From contig JAJFVH010000103.1 in the NCBI GenBank assembly GCA_021371875.1, positions 1 to 43,943 on the forward strand: a stretch of 43,943 bases of DNA, given 5' to 3'. Position 1 is the first letter of the stretch. Each line of letters opens with the position of its first letter. The notes under the pieces were generated by a model. That model was not told the origin of the DNA. It did no database searches and saw nothing but the letters and a program-made list of their open reading frames with translations. The DNA is from Bacteroidales bacterium (GTDB lineage Bacteria > Bacteroidota > Bacteroidia > Bacteroidales > Paludibacteraceae). Position numbers and translations under genes: made by a program. This document shows, piece by piece, positions 16,149 to 23,686 of the stretch.

Positions 16149-16574
16149 GTGTTGGAACAACACAATTTCTCAAATCAAAAGCAAGTAGAGTTGCTTCAAA
16201 TTTTTAATTATGCTTTGTTTATAAAGAATTATCCACAAGATATTTGCGGTAGATTGGAAAAGAAAATCCAAATTCTTCAACAGCCAACAGAACCACCCGA
16301 AAAAGAAAGTCCGGATGTTGCACCGGTCAAAGTTCGTTCCATTGTTATTCTGGAGCTGCTGAAAAAATTGCAATTAGGCACAGCTCAAAACGACCTTACA
16401 AAAATTTGTAAGTTGATTGCATTTCTAACAGGAAATAGTTACAATAACATTTACAACGAATTGCAAAAAGGCATTTATTTTTCAAAAATTCATAGCCGAT
16501 ACATTGATGAGGCGAACAAAATACTTTCAGAATTAAAAGCCTCAATATCAATTAACAAAGATAAGCAATACTAA
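16149..16574 (+). CDS. Small mobile-element protein, 5' end probably frameshifted
   Basis: Read from the GTG at 16149 this gives 141 residues, largely helical, with a C-terminal part (LTKICKLIAFLTGNSYNNIYNELQ) reminiscent of RteC-like proteins of Bacteroidota mobile elements; the similarity is weak and from memory. Odd: an ATG at 16088 (MENKNTQK) leads into an eight-A run (16107-16114) in the wrong frame. Removing one A would join it smoothly to NTSTIEVKDILEVLEQHNFS. The true gene is therefore probably 16088-16574 with a one-base slip, a sequencing error, or slippage during transcription or translation. Function unknown. Confidence 0.6.
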   Translation: MLEQHNFSNQKQVELLQIFNYALFIKNYPQDICGRLEKKIQILQQPTEPPEKESPDVAPVKVRSIVILELLKKLQLGTAQNDLTKICKLIAFLTGNSYNNIYNELQKGIYFSKIHSRYIDEANKILSELKASISINKDKQY

Positions 16575-16628
16575 ATTTGCAACTCCTTGTACAACCCCTT
16601 GTAAGGACTTTTTACTTATTCTTTTGTA

Positions 16629-16665
16629 CCACGATTTCAATTGAAGTCGTGGTTTTCTTTTTATT
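16629..16665 (+). terminator. Terminator before the HTH pair
   Basis: CCACGATTTC (16629-16638), loop AATT and GAAGTCGTGG (16643-16652), followed by TTTTCTTTTTATT. It ends transcription from the small gene upstream. Confidence 0.75.
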
Positions 16666-16707
16666 GGCACAAAAGAAAATCCAATCTGCCAATAAATAAA
16701 CAATGAA

Positions 16708-17106
16708 ATGGATTTCAAAAATCAAAGTAATCAAAAGAATCAAGAAGATCACGGTTCAGACGAACTTTCTTTTAATGATGTGCCGAAAGCAGTAGCACAT
16801 TTGATTAACAAGGTCGAGCACATAGAAACCTTGTTAAACGCCAAACAACCACAAACGCAGGAGAGCGACTGTTGGCTAAATCTTGACGACCTCTGCAAGT
16901 ACCACCCCGACCACCCTGCAAAACCTACGGTTTATGCGTGGATTGGACAGAGACTAATTCCCTATCACAAAAAGGGTAAAAAGTTGATGTTCCTGAAAAG
17001 CGAAATCGACAGTTGGCTCAAAGAAGGCAGACGGAAAACCGCCACCGAAATCCAAGCCGAAGCCGAACAGTTTGTACTCTCAAATAAGAGAGGAGGTTTA
17101 AGATGA
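16708..17106 (+). CDS. Helix-turn-helix (HTH_17 type) DNA-binding protein
   Basis: 132 residues. After a short coiled N-terminus (about 25-45, VAHLINKVEHIETLLNA), residues about 55-110 form an excisionase-family winged HTH: WLNLDDLCKYHPDHPAKPTVYAWI then a wing LIPYHKKGKKLMFLKSEIDSWL. Such proteins regulate or assist excision in Bacteroidota elements. The stop overlaps the start of the next HTH gene (ATGA, 17103-17106), so they are coupled. Confidence 0.75.
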   Translation: MDFKNQSNQKNQEDHGSDELSFNDVPKAVAHLINKVEHIETLLNAKQPQTQESDCWLNLDDLCKYHPDHPAKPTVYAWIGQRLIPYHKKGKKLMFLKSEIDSWLKEGRRKTATEIQAEAEQFVLSNKRGGLR

Positions 17107-17450
17107 GCAAGCCCAAACATATTAGCGAGATTTTGCGCGAAATGGCGGAGAATCCACAAAATGGATTTGAAAAAGTATTAGCCCAACTACCTTGTATGCA
17201 AACGCTTTTACAGAACTCCAGGAGAGGGATAGAGGCTGGAGAAACTTCCCTGTCTGATTGGATCGACAATCAGGATGTGATGCAAATTTTGCATATCAGC
17301 CCCCGCACGTTGCAAACTTTGCGTTCTAATGGCATATTGCCATTTTCACGCATTGGCAATAAGTTATTTTATCGTCGTCAGGACATTATAAAAATCCTAT
17401 CCGACAATTATACAATGCGTAAAATTCATGATTATGGGAGCGATAAATAA
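17103..17450 (+). CDS. Second helix-turn-helix (HTH_17 type) protein
   Basis: 115 residues. HTH in residues about 58-103: WIDNQDVMQILHISPRTLQTLRSNG then the wing ILPFSRIGNKLFYRRQDIIKIL. This is the typical second protein of the paired HTH genes placed before primase genes on Bacteroidota mobile elements. It overlaps the upstream HTH gene by 4 bases and the downstream BT4734-like gene by 23 bases. The segment GIEAGETS is coded by a GGGATAGAGG-type stretch that may be a relic of the palindromic repeats seen downstream (speculative). Confidence 0.75.
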   Translation: MSKPKHISEILREMAENPQNGFEKVLAQLPCMQTLLQNSRRGIEAGETSLSDWIDNQDVMQILHISPRTLQTLRSNGILPFSRIGNKLFYRRQDIIKILSDNYTMRKIHDYGSDK

Positions 17451-18552
17451 TTGCGTAGAGCTGTCCAATTGGTCGGCTCAAATTCTTGGCAAAACTCATT
17501 ATGGCATAAAAATATATGCACATATCTTGAGGTTGTATTATCCAAACGAAACAGTCCTCTCCCTTTCGGGGAGGACTTGTTTACCTGCTAAGAATCCATT
17601 CAATGCCGATAAATCGACATTGAATATTTTCATTGAAAAGGAAAATGTTTTGGGTAATGCTTCGGATAAAGAGTTTGTACGACATTTGGATAGCGAAATT
17701 TCGTGCCAACGAGTGCAGAGTTTAAGCTCGCTTGTAACTATGCCGAGTGCAGCCGAAATTGCGTGTCATTACGATACGCAAAACGCTATCCCTGCTGGTG
17801 ATGCGTTCGACTTTGCCGAACTACATTACAAACAGTCTGGCGATGAGTTGCTGCAAACGCTGAATAAAGAAATGAACCTGCATATTGGCGAGAAATTCAA
17901 TTTTTACGCCAATAGCAAAAAATCAAATAATATTTCTGATAGCTCAACCCAAAGTCCCCCTGTGGGGGATTTAGGGGGCTGTTTCTCTTTTTTCAAAGCC
18001 CCCATTCAGAATACCATTCCTCATAAATCAATTTTCTTGCTCGATGCCTACAATTACATTATCGGCGATTATGCAAAACAACGAACTAAAAAATTGCGAT
18101 CAATTCTTTCTCCCCTCCCTTGTGGGGAGGGGTCGGGGGAGAGGCTTAAACGAGCAAGGCGGTTTAAAGCCTCAACATTTGACTACTGTACTTTTTCAGG
18201 GATATTCCAAACTCGCAACGACAAAGCACTCATAAGTCATTCCGGCTTACTGTGTGTTGATTTTGACCATTTGCAAAGCGTTGATCTGCTTCGCAAGCAA
18301 CTTTTGCAGGATGAATACTTTGAAACGCAATTGCTTTTCGTCAGTCCTTCTGGCGATGGGCTAAAATGGATAATCTCTATTGACTCCAAACAAATAACAC
18401 ATAGCAACTATTTTGCTGCGGTTGCAAATTACATTCAACAAACCTACGGTGTTGAAGTCGATAAATCAGGACGGGACATATCCCGCGCCTGTTTTTTATC
18501 ACACGATCCACAGGCATACATTAATCCACTTTACAAACCCTCAACTAAATAA
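17428..18552 (+). CDS. BT4734/VirE-N-like replication protein carrying palindromic insertions
   Basis: 374 residues. The C-terminal third (about 255-370: FSGIFQTRNDKALISHSGLL, CVDFDHLQSVDLLRKQLLQD, FVSPSGDGLKWIISID, VDKSGRDISRACFLSHDP) matches the BT4734-like N-terminal (VirE-N) domain, a primase-polymerase-like fold found beside DUF3987 proteins. The first 250 residues are more variable. Three GC-rich palindromes lie inside the frame and are translated: 17553-17577 (VLSLSGRTC), 17951-18003 (SPPVGDLGG, KAPIQ) and 18109-18144 (SPLPCGEGSGE). The frame stays open across all three. The ATG at 17428 overlaps the upstream HTH gene, and the next gene starts 2 bases after the stop. A likely role is replication of the element together with the DUF3987 protein. 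Confidence 0.72.
   Translation: MIMGAINNCVELSNWSAQILGKTHYGIKIYAHILRLYYPNETVLSLSGRTCLPAKNPFNADKSTLNIFIEKENVLGNASDKEFVRHLDSEISCQRVQSLSSLVTMPSAAEIACHYDTQNAIPAGDAFDFAELHYKQSGDELLQTLNKEMNLHIGEKFNFYANSKKSNNISDSSTQSPPVGDLGGCFSFFKAPIQNTIPHKSIFLLDAYNYIIGDYAKQRTKKLRSILSPLPCGEGSGERLKRARRFKASTFDYCTFSGIFQTRNDKALISHSGLLCVDFDHLQSVDLLRKQLLQDEYFETQLLFVSPSGDGLKWIISIDSKQITHSNYFAAVANYIQQTYGVEVDKSGRDISRACFLSHDPQAYINPLYKPSTK
17553..17577. repeat. Palindrome inside the BT4734-like gene (1)
   Basis: AGTCCTCTCC (17553-17562) and GGGGAGGACT (17568-17577) pair with one G-T around a 5-base loop. Translated in frame. Confidence 0.7.
17951..18003. repeat. Palindromic repeat inside the BT4734-like gene (2)
   Basis: AAAGTCCCCC then TGT then GGGGGATTTAGGGGGCT, with a further AGCCCCC at 17997-18003 able to pair with AGGGGGCT. 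The pattern (CCCCC, short loop, GGGGG, TTAG, GGGG) recurs at 37341-37369 in the chromosome. Confidence 0.7.
18109..18144. repeat. Palindromic repeat inside the BT4734-like gene (3)
   Basis: TCTCCCCTCCC, short loop TTGT, GGGGAGGGG, then TCGGGGGAGAGG. This is a GC-rich palindromic element of a type common between genes in many bacteria, here inside a reading frame. Confidence 0.75.
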
Positions 18553-18554
18553 TT

Positions 18555-20387
18555 ATGAGCAAGAAGACATTCAACCCTTCAGATTGGGTTCCAGATAAAC
18601 CAATACAGAATTCTCAGTACCAAGAGTCCTTGCAGTCTTTAGGTACAAATAACGACATTGAAGAAATTACAAGGAGAATTGAATCTTCCGCTCTCGATAT
18701 TGCCCCCAACTATGCCGACTGGCGAGATTTGGGCTTTGCCCTCGCTGACGCTTTGGGGGAAAGCGGTCGTAATTATTACCACCGCCTAAGTCGTTTTTAT
18801 CCGTCTTATTCGCAAAACGAAACCGACAAACAATACTCCGCCTGCCTTGCTTCGCACGGCCACGGCGTAACAATCAAAACACTTTACCATTTGGCAAAGT
18901 CCGCAGGCATAGATGTTTCTGTAAAAAATCACACAAATTATACTCCGGACGATATTGCTAAATTGCCAAAATTATCAAATTGCCAAAATGGCAAAATGGA
19001 TATTTCGGCAAAATCAAATCAAATAGAGAATCTTGATTTTCTCCCTTCGGAGGGATTAGAGGAAGTTTTACCCACCTTTCCCGAAGATATATATTCTCTG
19101 TTGCCCGGCTATCTCCGACAGATTACACAATATGCAAATTCTCGTGAAGATGCAGACCTGCTTTTATTAGGTTCCTTGGTAGTCATTTCTGCAAGTCTTC
19201 CAAATGTTTATGGCTATTACGGTGGCGTTACAGTTTTCCCAAATTTGTTTTTGTTTGTCTCCGCACAAGCTTCTGCAGGCAAAGGACGGTTGTCTTTATG
19301 TCGTCGATTAGTAGAGCCAATTCACCGACAGTTACGGGAGTTGAACAGATCAGAACTTGAAGAATATAAGCGACAGCAAGCAGAATATTCAGCCAATAAA
19401 AAAAATCTCGATACAGAGCAACCGAAAGAACCGCCATTGCGTGTGCTTTTCATTCCGGCAAACAGCAGCGCGACTGCCGTTTTTCAAATACTAAATGACA
19501 ATCAAGGCGTTGGATTAATGTTTGAAACAGAAGGGGATACGCTTGCACAAACGTTTAAATCCGAACACGGCAATTACTCGGACGCTTTCCGAAAAGCTTT
19601 CCACCACGAGAAAATCTCGTATTTACGACGTAAAGACAGGGAATATGTTACGCTTGATATACCCAAACTCTCGGTCTTGCTGTCTGGAACACCCCGGCAG
19701 ATACAAAGTTTAATTCCCGATGCTGAAAACGGCTTGTTCAGCCGTTTCATATTCTATTATATGAATATCCGCTTGCAATGGATTAATGTATTCGCCTGTA
19801 ATGAGAGTGAATCTTTAGACCAGCGTTTCAATCGTTTCGGTGATGTATTTTTTGGTTTTTACAAAACACTCAAACAATTTGACAATCTCCGTTTTTCATT
19901 CTCCACAAGTCAGCAAACAGCATTCAATCAATATTTTGAACAAGTACAACAGCAGTATTGGGAATTACTGGGAAATGATTATATTGGTACAATTCGGCGT
20001 TTAGGGTTAATTGCATTCCGCATTTCAATGATCCTAACCGTTTTGCGAATTATGGATGATGGCAATATCAGCAACACTATCGTATCCAACGATACCGATT
20101 TTTACATTGCAATGGAAATGGTCAAAGTACTTATACAACATTCCGCTTTTGTATTTCGTCAGTTACCACAAGCCGGCACAACACCGAATCAAAATCTCAA
20201 CCCTAAAATGGCATTATTCCAAGCCTTGCCACCCCAATTTGACAGAACTAAATACATTGAAGTAGCCAAAACACTACAAATTCCAGAAAGCACCGCTGAT
20301 AAGCAAGTTGCCCGCTTTTGTAATGCGGGATTATTGCTAAGGCAGGCACACGGTAGTTATTTGAAAAAAGAAACTAACTGTTTTTAA
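18555..20387 (+). CDS. PriCT-2 / DUF3987 primase-helicase-like replication protein
   Basis: 610 residues. Residues about 35-118 match the primase C-terminal PriCT-2 domain (NYADWRDLGFALADALGESG, HGVTIKTLYHLAKSAGI). Residues about 175-560 are a DUF3987 domain with a P-loop-like motif ASAGKGR (239-245), an acidic segment FETEGDTLAQTF, and VLLSGTPRQIQSLIPDAENGLFSRF. These proteins are thought to act as ATPases/helicases in replication of Bacteroidota mobile elements and are usually paired with the BT4734-like protein, as here (2-base spacing). A small palindrome CTCCCTTCGGAGGG (19041-19054) followed by ATTAGAGG lies in the linker between domains. The gene ends just before the GC-rich non-coding region. 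Confidence 0.82.
   Translation: MSKKTFNPSDWVPDKPIQNSQYQESLQSLGTNNDIEEITRRIESSALDIAPNYADWRDLGFALADALGESGRNYYHRLSRFYPSYSQNETDKQYSACLASHGHGVTIKTLYHLAKSAGIDVSVKNHTNYTPDDIAKLPKLSNCQNGKMDISAKSNQIENLDFLPSEGLEEVLPTFPEDIYSLLPGYLRQITQYANSREDADLLLLGSLVVISASLPNVYGYYGGVTVFPNLFLFVSAQASAGKGRLSLCRRLVEPIHRQLRELNRSELEEYKRQQAEYSANKKNLDTEQPKEPPLRVLFIPANSSATAVFQILNDNQGVGLMFETEGDTLAQTFKSEHGNYSDAFRKAFHHEKISYLRRKDREYVTLDIPKLSVLLSGTPRQIQSLIPDAENGLFSRFIFYYMNIRLQWINVFACNESESLDQRFNRFGDVFFGFYKTLKQFDNLRFSFSTSQQTAFNQYFEQVQQQYWELLGNDYIGTIRRLGLIAFRISMILTVLRIMDDGNISNTIVSNDTDFYIAMEMVKVLIQHSAFVFRQLPQAGTTPNQNLNPKMALFQALPPQFDRTKYIEVAKTLQIPESTADKQVARFCNAGLLLRQAHGSYLKKETNCF
19041..19062. repeat. Palindrome relic inside the DUF3987 gene
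   Basis: CTCCC TTCG GAGGG followed by ATTAGAGG resembles a shortened copy of the repeats in the neighbouring gene. It codes for LPSEGLEE in the linker between the PriCT-2 and DUF3987 domains. Confidence 0.45.
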
Positions 20388-20396
20388 ATATATAAC

Positions 20397-20430
20397 CTGC
20401 CCACGCAGGATTTTAAACCGAACAGGTAAA
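20397..20430 (+). repeat. Left arm of long inverted repeat
   Basis: Imperfectly complementary to 21131-21165. It begins with a small hairpin CCTGC-CCAC-GCAGG that may also help terminate the DUF3987 transcript. Confidence 0.6.
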
Positions 20431-20500
20431 AAGGTATTCGTCAATCACTCACTTTGTTCGCAAAAACATAGCTGCAAGGGTAAAACATGCAGCCTGAAAA

Positions 20501-20566
20501 AACCTCCACACCTCCGTTTCACTTCGGGTAGTGTTTTTCTGTCTGCCCTTGACAGCTAACGCTTCC
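20501..20566 (+). repeat. Direct repeat copy 1 in the GC-rich region
   Basis: Shares CTCCACACCTCCG, CTTCGGGTAGT and CCTTGACAGC in the same order and spacing with 21333-21398. Confidence 0.65.
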
Positions 20567-21130
20567 ACACTCACTCCTGCGCTCCGGTAGGTGCTCCTCG
20601 TGGCGTGTCAGCTTGTTTTGCTACACACGCTCGTTCAATCCTCATTCGTGGCTGCACCTGCCCCCAAAACCCCAATAAGGATTAGTTTGATTTATAATTG
20701 GGGGCAGCCGCCACTTATTGTTGTGCTCGCCTGCGGGTCGCTCGGGCTAATCGGGCTGTCACAGTTTTTGTAGTCGCTTTCAATGTGGCTTTTGCCGTGT
20801 TCATTTTGTCATTCCGTTACTCTCCATTCCTTCATTCACACCGCACAGCCACCCCACACAAGAGCTGTCCTCCATTCGTCCGTTCCGTTACACTTTACTT
20901 CCTCATTTAGTCCAGCCCTTGCCTTTTCCAACGCACGCTCCAAACAAAAACTCCGCCAGCCCTGCGGCAAAGCCGTAGGCAGTCGAAGCCCTCACTGCGT
21001 TCCGGGCTACCCTCGTCTGCCACCCTCGCTCCACTCGCAGACGGCTCGCGCCTCTCCACTACGCAGGCAAAAAAACTACTCCGCTATCGCTCCGCCTGTT
21101 TTTTACCGCTCCGTTCCGGCTCAAGGCTGC

Positions 21131-21165
21131 TTTACCTGTTTTCGGTTTAATCCTGCTTCGCCCAC
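21131..21165 (-). repeat. Right arm of long inverted repeat
   Basis: Complement of 20397-20430 with two short gaps. The blocks TTTACCTGTT, CGGTTTAA and TCCTGC are conserved in order. Confidence 0.6.
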
Positions 21166-21332
21166 ACACAGCCCCCGACCACCCACCCCTGAAGAAATAC
21201 AGTTGATGGAATTATTGTATTTGCGTTCCACGCAGGGTTTTACTGTAATCAAAGAGCGACAAAAAAATGTTCACAAAGATAACAGCAAGAAAATAAGTCT
21301 GTAAAGGTCAAGCCCTACGGGTTTTCGCCAAA

Positions 21333-21398
21333 ATCTCCACACCTCCGCTACGCTTCGGGTAGTATTTCGCCGAAAAACCTTGACAGCCTCAACGCTCC
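21333..21398 (+). repeat. Direct repeat copy 2 in the GC-rich region
   Basis: Second copy of the repeat at 20501-20566. It is flanked by complementary GGTTTTCGCC and CGCCGAAAAACC-like segments that could fold into a stem. Confidence 0.65.
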
Positions 21399-21524
21399 GT
21401 TTCTCTTCGCTTTTTCTTGCAGTAAGAGGGTGTTTACATTTTCTTTTCCCTTTTCGTGTTTTTTCGCGAGGAAAAAGGCAGATTAAAGCAACCTAAAGCA
21501 TAAGAAACCAATATGATATTCAGA

Positions 21525-21546
21525 TAATTACCTGTAATTACATTTG
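21525..21546 (+). promoter_or_regulatory. Promoter and palindromic operator candidate of the lysis-like cassette
   Basis: TACATTTG at 21539-21546 fits TAnnTTTG exactly and would start RNA near 21553. A perfect palindrome, TAATTAC-CT-GTAATTA, covers 21525-21540 and overlaps the first two bases of the -7 box. This arrangement would let a repressor switch the downstream cassette off (inference). Confidence 0.5.
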
Positions 21547-21631
21547 CATTCGGATAAGGTTTGAGCCGTATTTGCTTATTACCAAGTCCAAGTTAAAATC
21601 GAATTATTAACCCCTAAAAAAAAGTAGTAAA

Positions 21632-22270
21632 ATGGGAACAATTAAACAAGGTATCTTAGGTGGCTTTTCCGGCAAGGTCGGGACGGTCATAGGTGGGAGT
21701 TGGAAAGGCATTTCGTATATGCGTAGCCAAGCCCAGAGTGTAAAGAACCCCCGCACGGACGGACAGTTGAGCCAACGAAGCAAATTTGCGCTTGCGTTGG
21801 ACTTTCTCAAACCGTTGACCGACATTGTGCGTACCGGTTTCAAACTCTACACCAACAAACAGACGGCTTTCAATGCCGCAATGTCTTACACGCTGGCAAA
21901 CGCCATTTCGGGCGATTATCCTGATTATGAACTGAATTTCGCTTCCGCCCTCATTTCGCGAGGTTCGTTAACTTCGGCAACTAATGGAGTGGCAACTTCC
22001 GCAAACGGAAGTGTAACTGTTACTTGGGGAGACAACACCGGCGTAGGCACTGCCAAAGCAACCGACAAAGCCCTGATTGCCGTGCTGAATGCCGACAAAG
22101 GCGAAGCGGTAACCGTATCCGCAGGGGAAGCCCGCTCCACCGTAACTCAAACGGTTTCCGTCCCTGCCGACTGGGTGGGTGAAGAAGTGCAGGTGTATCT
22201 CGGTTTCATTTCTGCAGATGCCAAAGAAGTGGCAAACAGTGTGTATCTGGGTGCTGTGACTGTTGCCTAA
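21632..22270 (+). CDS. DUF6266 family protein, first gene of the lysis-like cassette
   Basis: 212 residues. The N-terminus MGTIKQGILGGFSGKVGTVIGG and the following SWKGISYMRSQAQSVKNPRT are diagnostic of the DUF6266 family, found in Bacteroidota and, as I recall, often near holin and peptidoglycan-hydrolase genes. Residues 1-115 are the conserved part; 120-212 look like an Ig-like beta domain (VTVTWGDNTGVGTAKATDKALIAVLN). There is no signal peptide, only a Gly-rich start. Function is unknown; a phage-structure-like or released effector protein is possible. The gene has its own upstream promoter candidate and is followed by a terminator hairpin at 22301. Confidence 0.8.
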   Translation: MGTIKQGILGGFSGKVGTVIGGSWKGISYMRSQAQSVKNPRTDGQLSQRSKFALALDFLKPLTDIVRTGFKLYTNKQTAFNAAMSYTLANAISGDYPDYELNFASALISRGSLTSATNGVATSANGSVTVTWGDNTGVGTAKATDKALIAVLNADKGEAVTVSAGEARSTVTQTVSVPADWVGEEVQVYLGFISADAKEVANSVYLGAVTVA

Positions 22271-22300
22271 GCGTAGGCAATAATATTCGTTTTCTTGCTC

Positions 22301-22331
22301 AAATCCCGCCCGAAAGAGCGGGATTTTTTTA
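22301..22331 (+). terminator. Terminator after DUF6266 gene
   Basis: AAATCCCGC (22301-22309) pairs with GCGGGATTT (22318-22326), followed by a T run. It would make DUF6266 mRNA more abundant than the downstream lysis genes if termination is partial. Confidence 0.85.
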
Positions 22332-22367
22332 ATAATCAAATCAAAACTAATTAAAATTCAAACACAT

Positions 22368-22805
22368 ATGATACGATTAATAATGAATAAAGATTGGGGC
22401 AATCTGAACGCCCTGCTTACCGTTTTGGCTGTCCTTTACACCTGTGTTTTTCTGTCCGTACTCATTGACCTGTATTTCGGTGTAAGACGTGCAAAACGCC
22501 TGAAAATCGTCCGTACCAGCTTCGGCTACCGCCGTACCATTACCAAATTGACAAGCTATTTCGGCTTAATGATTATGCTTTCCATTGCCGATATTGTGGC
22601 AAGCGTGGTTTTCGATATGCCCTACTTTACCGTAATTGGAGCTATCGGGATTGTCCTGGTCGAAGCGAAATCCGTTTTTGAAAACCTCAGGCAGGAAACC
22701 AAAAACGTGGACGAAATTCAAAAGGTCCTGCTCAAACTCTTTGAAAACAAAGAGGAGATACAAACCCTCATATCATTTCTAAACTCAAAAAAGCAGGAGG
22801 ATTAA
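22368..22805 (+). CDS. Phage-holin-like membrane protein
   Basis: 145 residues, possibly starting at the in-frame ATG five codons later (MNKDW). Three hydrophobic helices are predicted (about 13-39, 61-82 and 84-104), with a charged loop YFGVRRAKRLKIVRTSFGYRRT between the first two and a cytoplasmic charged tail. Size, topology and position directly before a lysozyme-like gene match Bacteroidota phage holin family proteins, which form inner-membrane lesions. The stop codon is 2 bases before the next start, so the genes are coupled. Confidence 0.75.
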   Translation: MIRLIMNKDWGNLNALLTVLAVLYTCVFLSVLIDLYFGVRRAKRLKIVRTSFGYRRTITKLTSYFGLMIMLSIADIVASVVFDMPYFTVIGAIGIVLVEAKSVFENLRQETKNVDEIQKVLLKLFENKEEIQTLISFLNSKKQED

Positions 22806-22807
22806 AT

Positions 22808-23218
22808 ATGAAATCGAGAGGACTTAGGAACAACAATCCGTTGAATATCCGGAAAAATACCGAACAGTTCCAGGGAGAAATTAAAGGCCGGGACAAAAGT
22901 TTCAAAACATTCTCGTCACTGCCTTACGGCTATCGTGCGGGCTTTGTAATCCTTGGGACGTACCTTTCCCAAGGATTAAACACCATTGAAAAGATCATTG
23001 CCCACTGGGCACCGTCAACCGAGAACGATACGGAAAGTTATATCGCCCATGTTGAAAGGTGGTCGGGTGTCCCTCGAAACAAGGAACTAACTGTCCGGAA
23101 TGGCTCTGATTACATTCTAATTGTGGCGGCCATGAGTTTTGTCGAAAATGGGCAAAATGCCGATATTTCAGCAGTACAGGCAGGTTTTAAACTACAAACT
23201 AAAATCAAAATCCAATGA
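22808..23218 (+). CDS. Lysozyme-like protein related to phage structural protein P5
   Basis: 136 residues. The N-terminus RGLRNNNPLNIRKN is the hallmark of the 'structural protein P5'/muramidase-like family seen in phages, followed by FKTFSSLPYGYRAGFVILGTYLSQG and a conserved WAPSTENDTESYIAHV segment. It probably cuts peptidoglycan. There is no signal peptide, so export would depend on the holin-like protein encoded just upstream. The last bases overlap the start of the spanin-like gene (ATGA). Exact bond specificity cannot be read from sequence. Confidence 0.78.
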   Translation: MKSRGLRNNNPLNIRKNTEQFQGEIKGRDKSFKTFSSLPYGYRAGFVILGTYLSQGLNTIEKIIAHWAPSTENDTESYIAHVERWSGVPRNKELTVRNGSDYILIVAAMSFVENGQNADISAVQAGFKLQTKIKIQ

Positions 23219-23607
23219 AAAAGATACTTTTCCTCGCAGCAATAGCAACTTTGTTGTATTCCTGCAAATCGGTCAAATACATTCCGGTAGAAACTACCAA
23301 AATAGAGTACCGGGATAATTTCGTCAGAGACTCAATTTTCCGTTATGATTCTGTTTTTGTCAAGGAGAAAGGCGATACCTTGATTCTGGAAAAATTCAGG
23401 TACCTGTACAAAAATCGCATTGTCAAAGATTCAATTTTTATCAATGACACAATCCGGGTTCCCTATCCGGTAGAAGTGGTTAAACAAGTAAAAGCCCTAT
23501 TGACCGGTTGGCAAAATTTCCAAGTATGGTGCGGTCGGATTTGGCTTGCAGTTGTTTTACTTGTCGGACTATATTTCGTACTTAAATTGAAGAAGATACT
23601 ACCTTAA
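23215..23607 (+). CDS. Unimolecular spanin-like lipoprotein
   Basis: 130 residues. Lipoprotein signal at the N-terminus with lipobox Cys17 (TLLYSC) and a hydrophobic helix at the C-terminus (about 109-124, IWLAVVLLVGLYFVLK) ending in LKKILP. Between them is a beta-rich, charged periplasmic segment with repeated KDSIF-type units. A protein tethered to the outer membrane by lipid and to the inner membrane by a C-terminal helix is the defining architecture of a u-spanin, which fuses the membranes in the last step of phage lysis of Gram-negative cells. Position after holin-like and lysozyme-like genes supports this. Homology to known spanins is not asserted. Confidence 0.65.
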   Translation: MKKILFLAAIATLLYSCKSVKYIPVETTKIEYRDNFVRDSIFRYDSVFVKEKGDTLILEKFRYLYKNRIVKDSIFINDTIRVPYPVEVVKQVKALLTGWQNFQVWCGRIWLAVVLLVGLYFVLKLKKILP

Positions 23608-23631
23608 AAGCCCCCGAAAGCGGTTTTTTTG
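23604..23631 (+). terminator. Terminator candidate after the lysis-like cassette
   Basis: AAAAGCC and GGTTTTT can pair (one G-T) around CCCGAAAGC, followed by a T run. The stem is short. Confidence 0.5.
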
Positions 23632-23686
23632 TATCTGATTGTTAGTTTCCAATCAAACTTATATTTGCTTATAAAAAACATTTTAT

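Larger units (their letters stand above)
20388..21538. other. GC-rich non-coding region with inverted and direct repeats
   Basis: About 1.15 kb with composition unlike its neighbours and no ORF with normal codon use on either strand. Imperfect inverted repeats of about 34 bases face each other at 20397-20430 and 21131-21165 (shared blocks TTTACCTGTT, CGGTTTAA, TCCTGC). A direct repeat of about 66 bases lies at 20501-20566 and 21333-21398 (shared CTCCACACCTCCG, CTTCGGGTAGT, CCTTGACAGC). It is rich in short palindromes such as CTGCGGCAAAGCCGTAGGCAG. It could be a structured RNA, a replication or transfer origin, or a decayed gene. In one frame a stretch near 21187-21300 reads EEIQLMELLYLRSTQG and looks faintly coding. 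Confidence 0.6.

Noticed and set aside
20783-21304. 173-codon open frame in the GC-rich block
   Set aside because: Mostly Pro/Ser/Arg/His low-quality sequence overlapping repeats; only the last 40 codons look faintly coding. Kept as part of the non-coding region.
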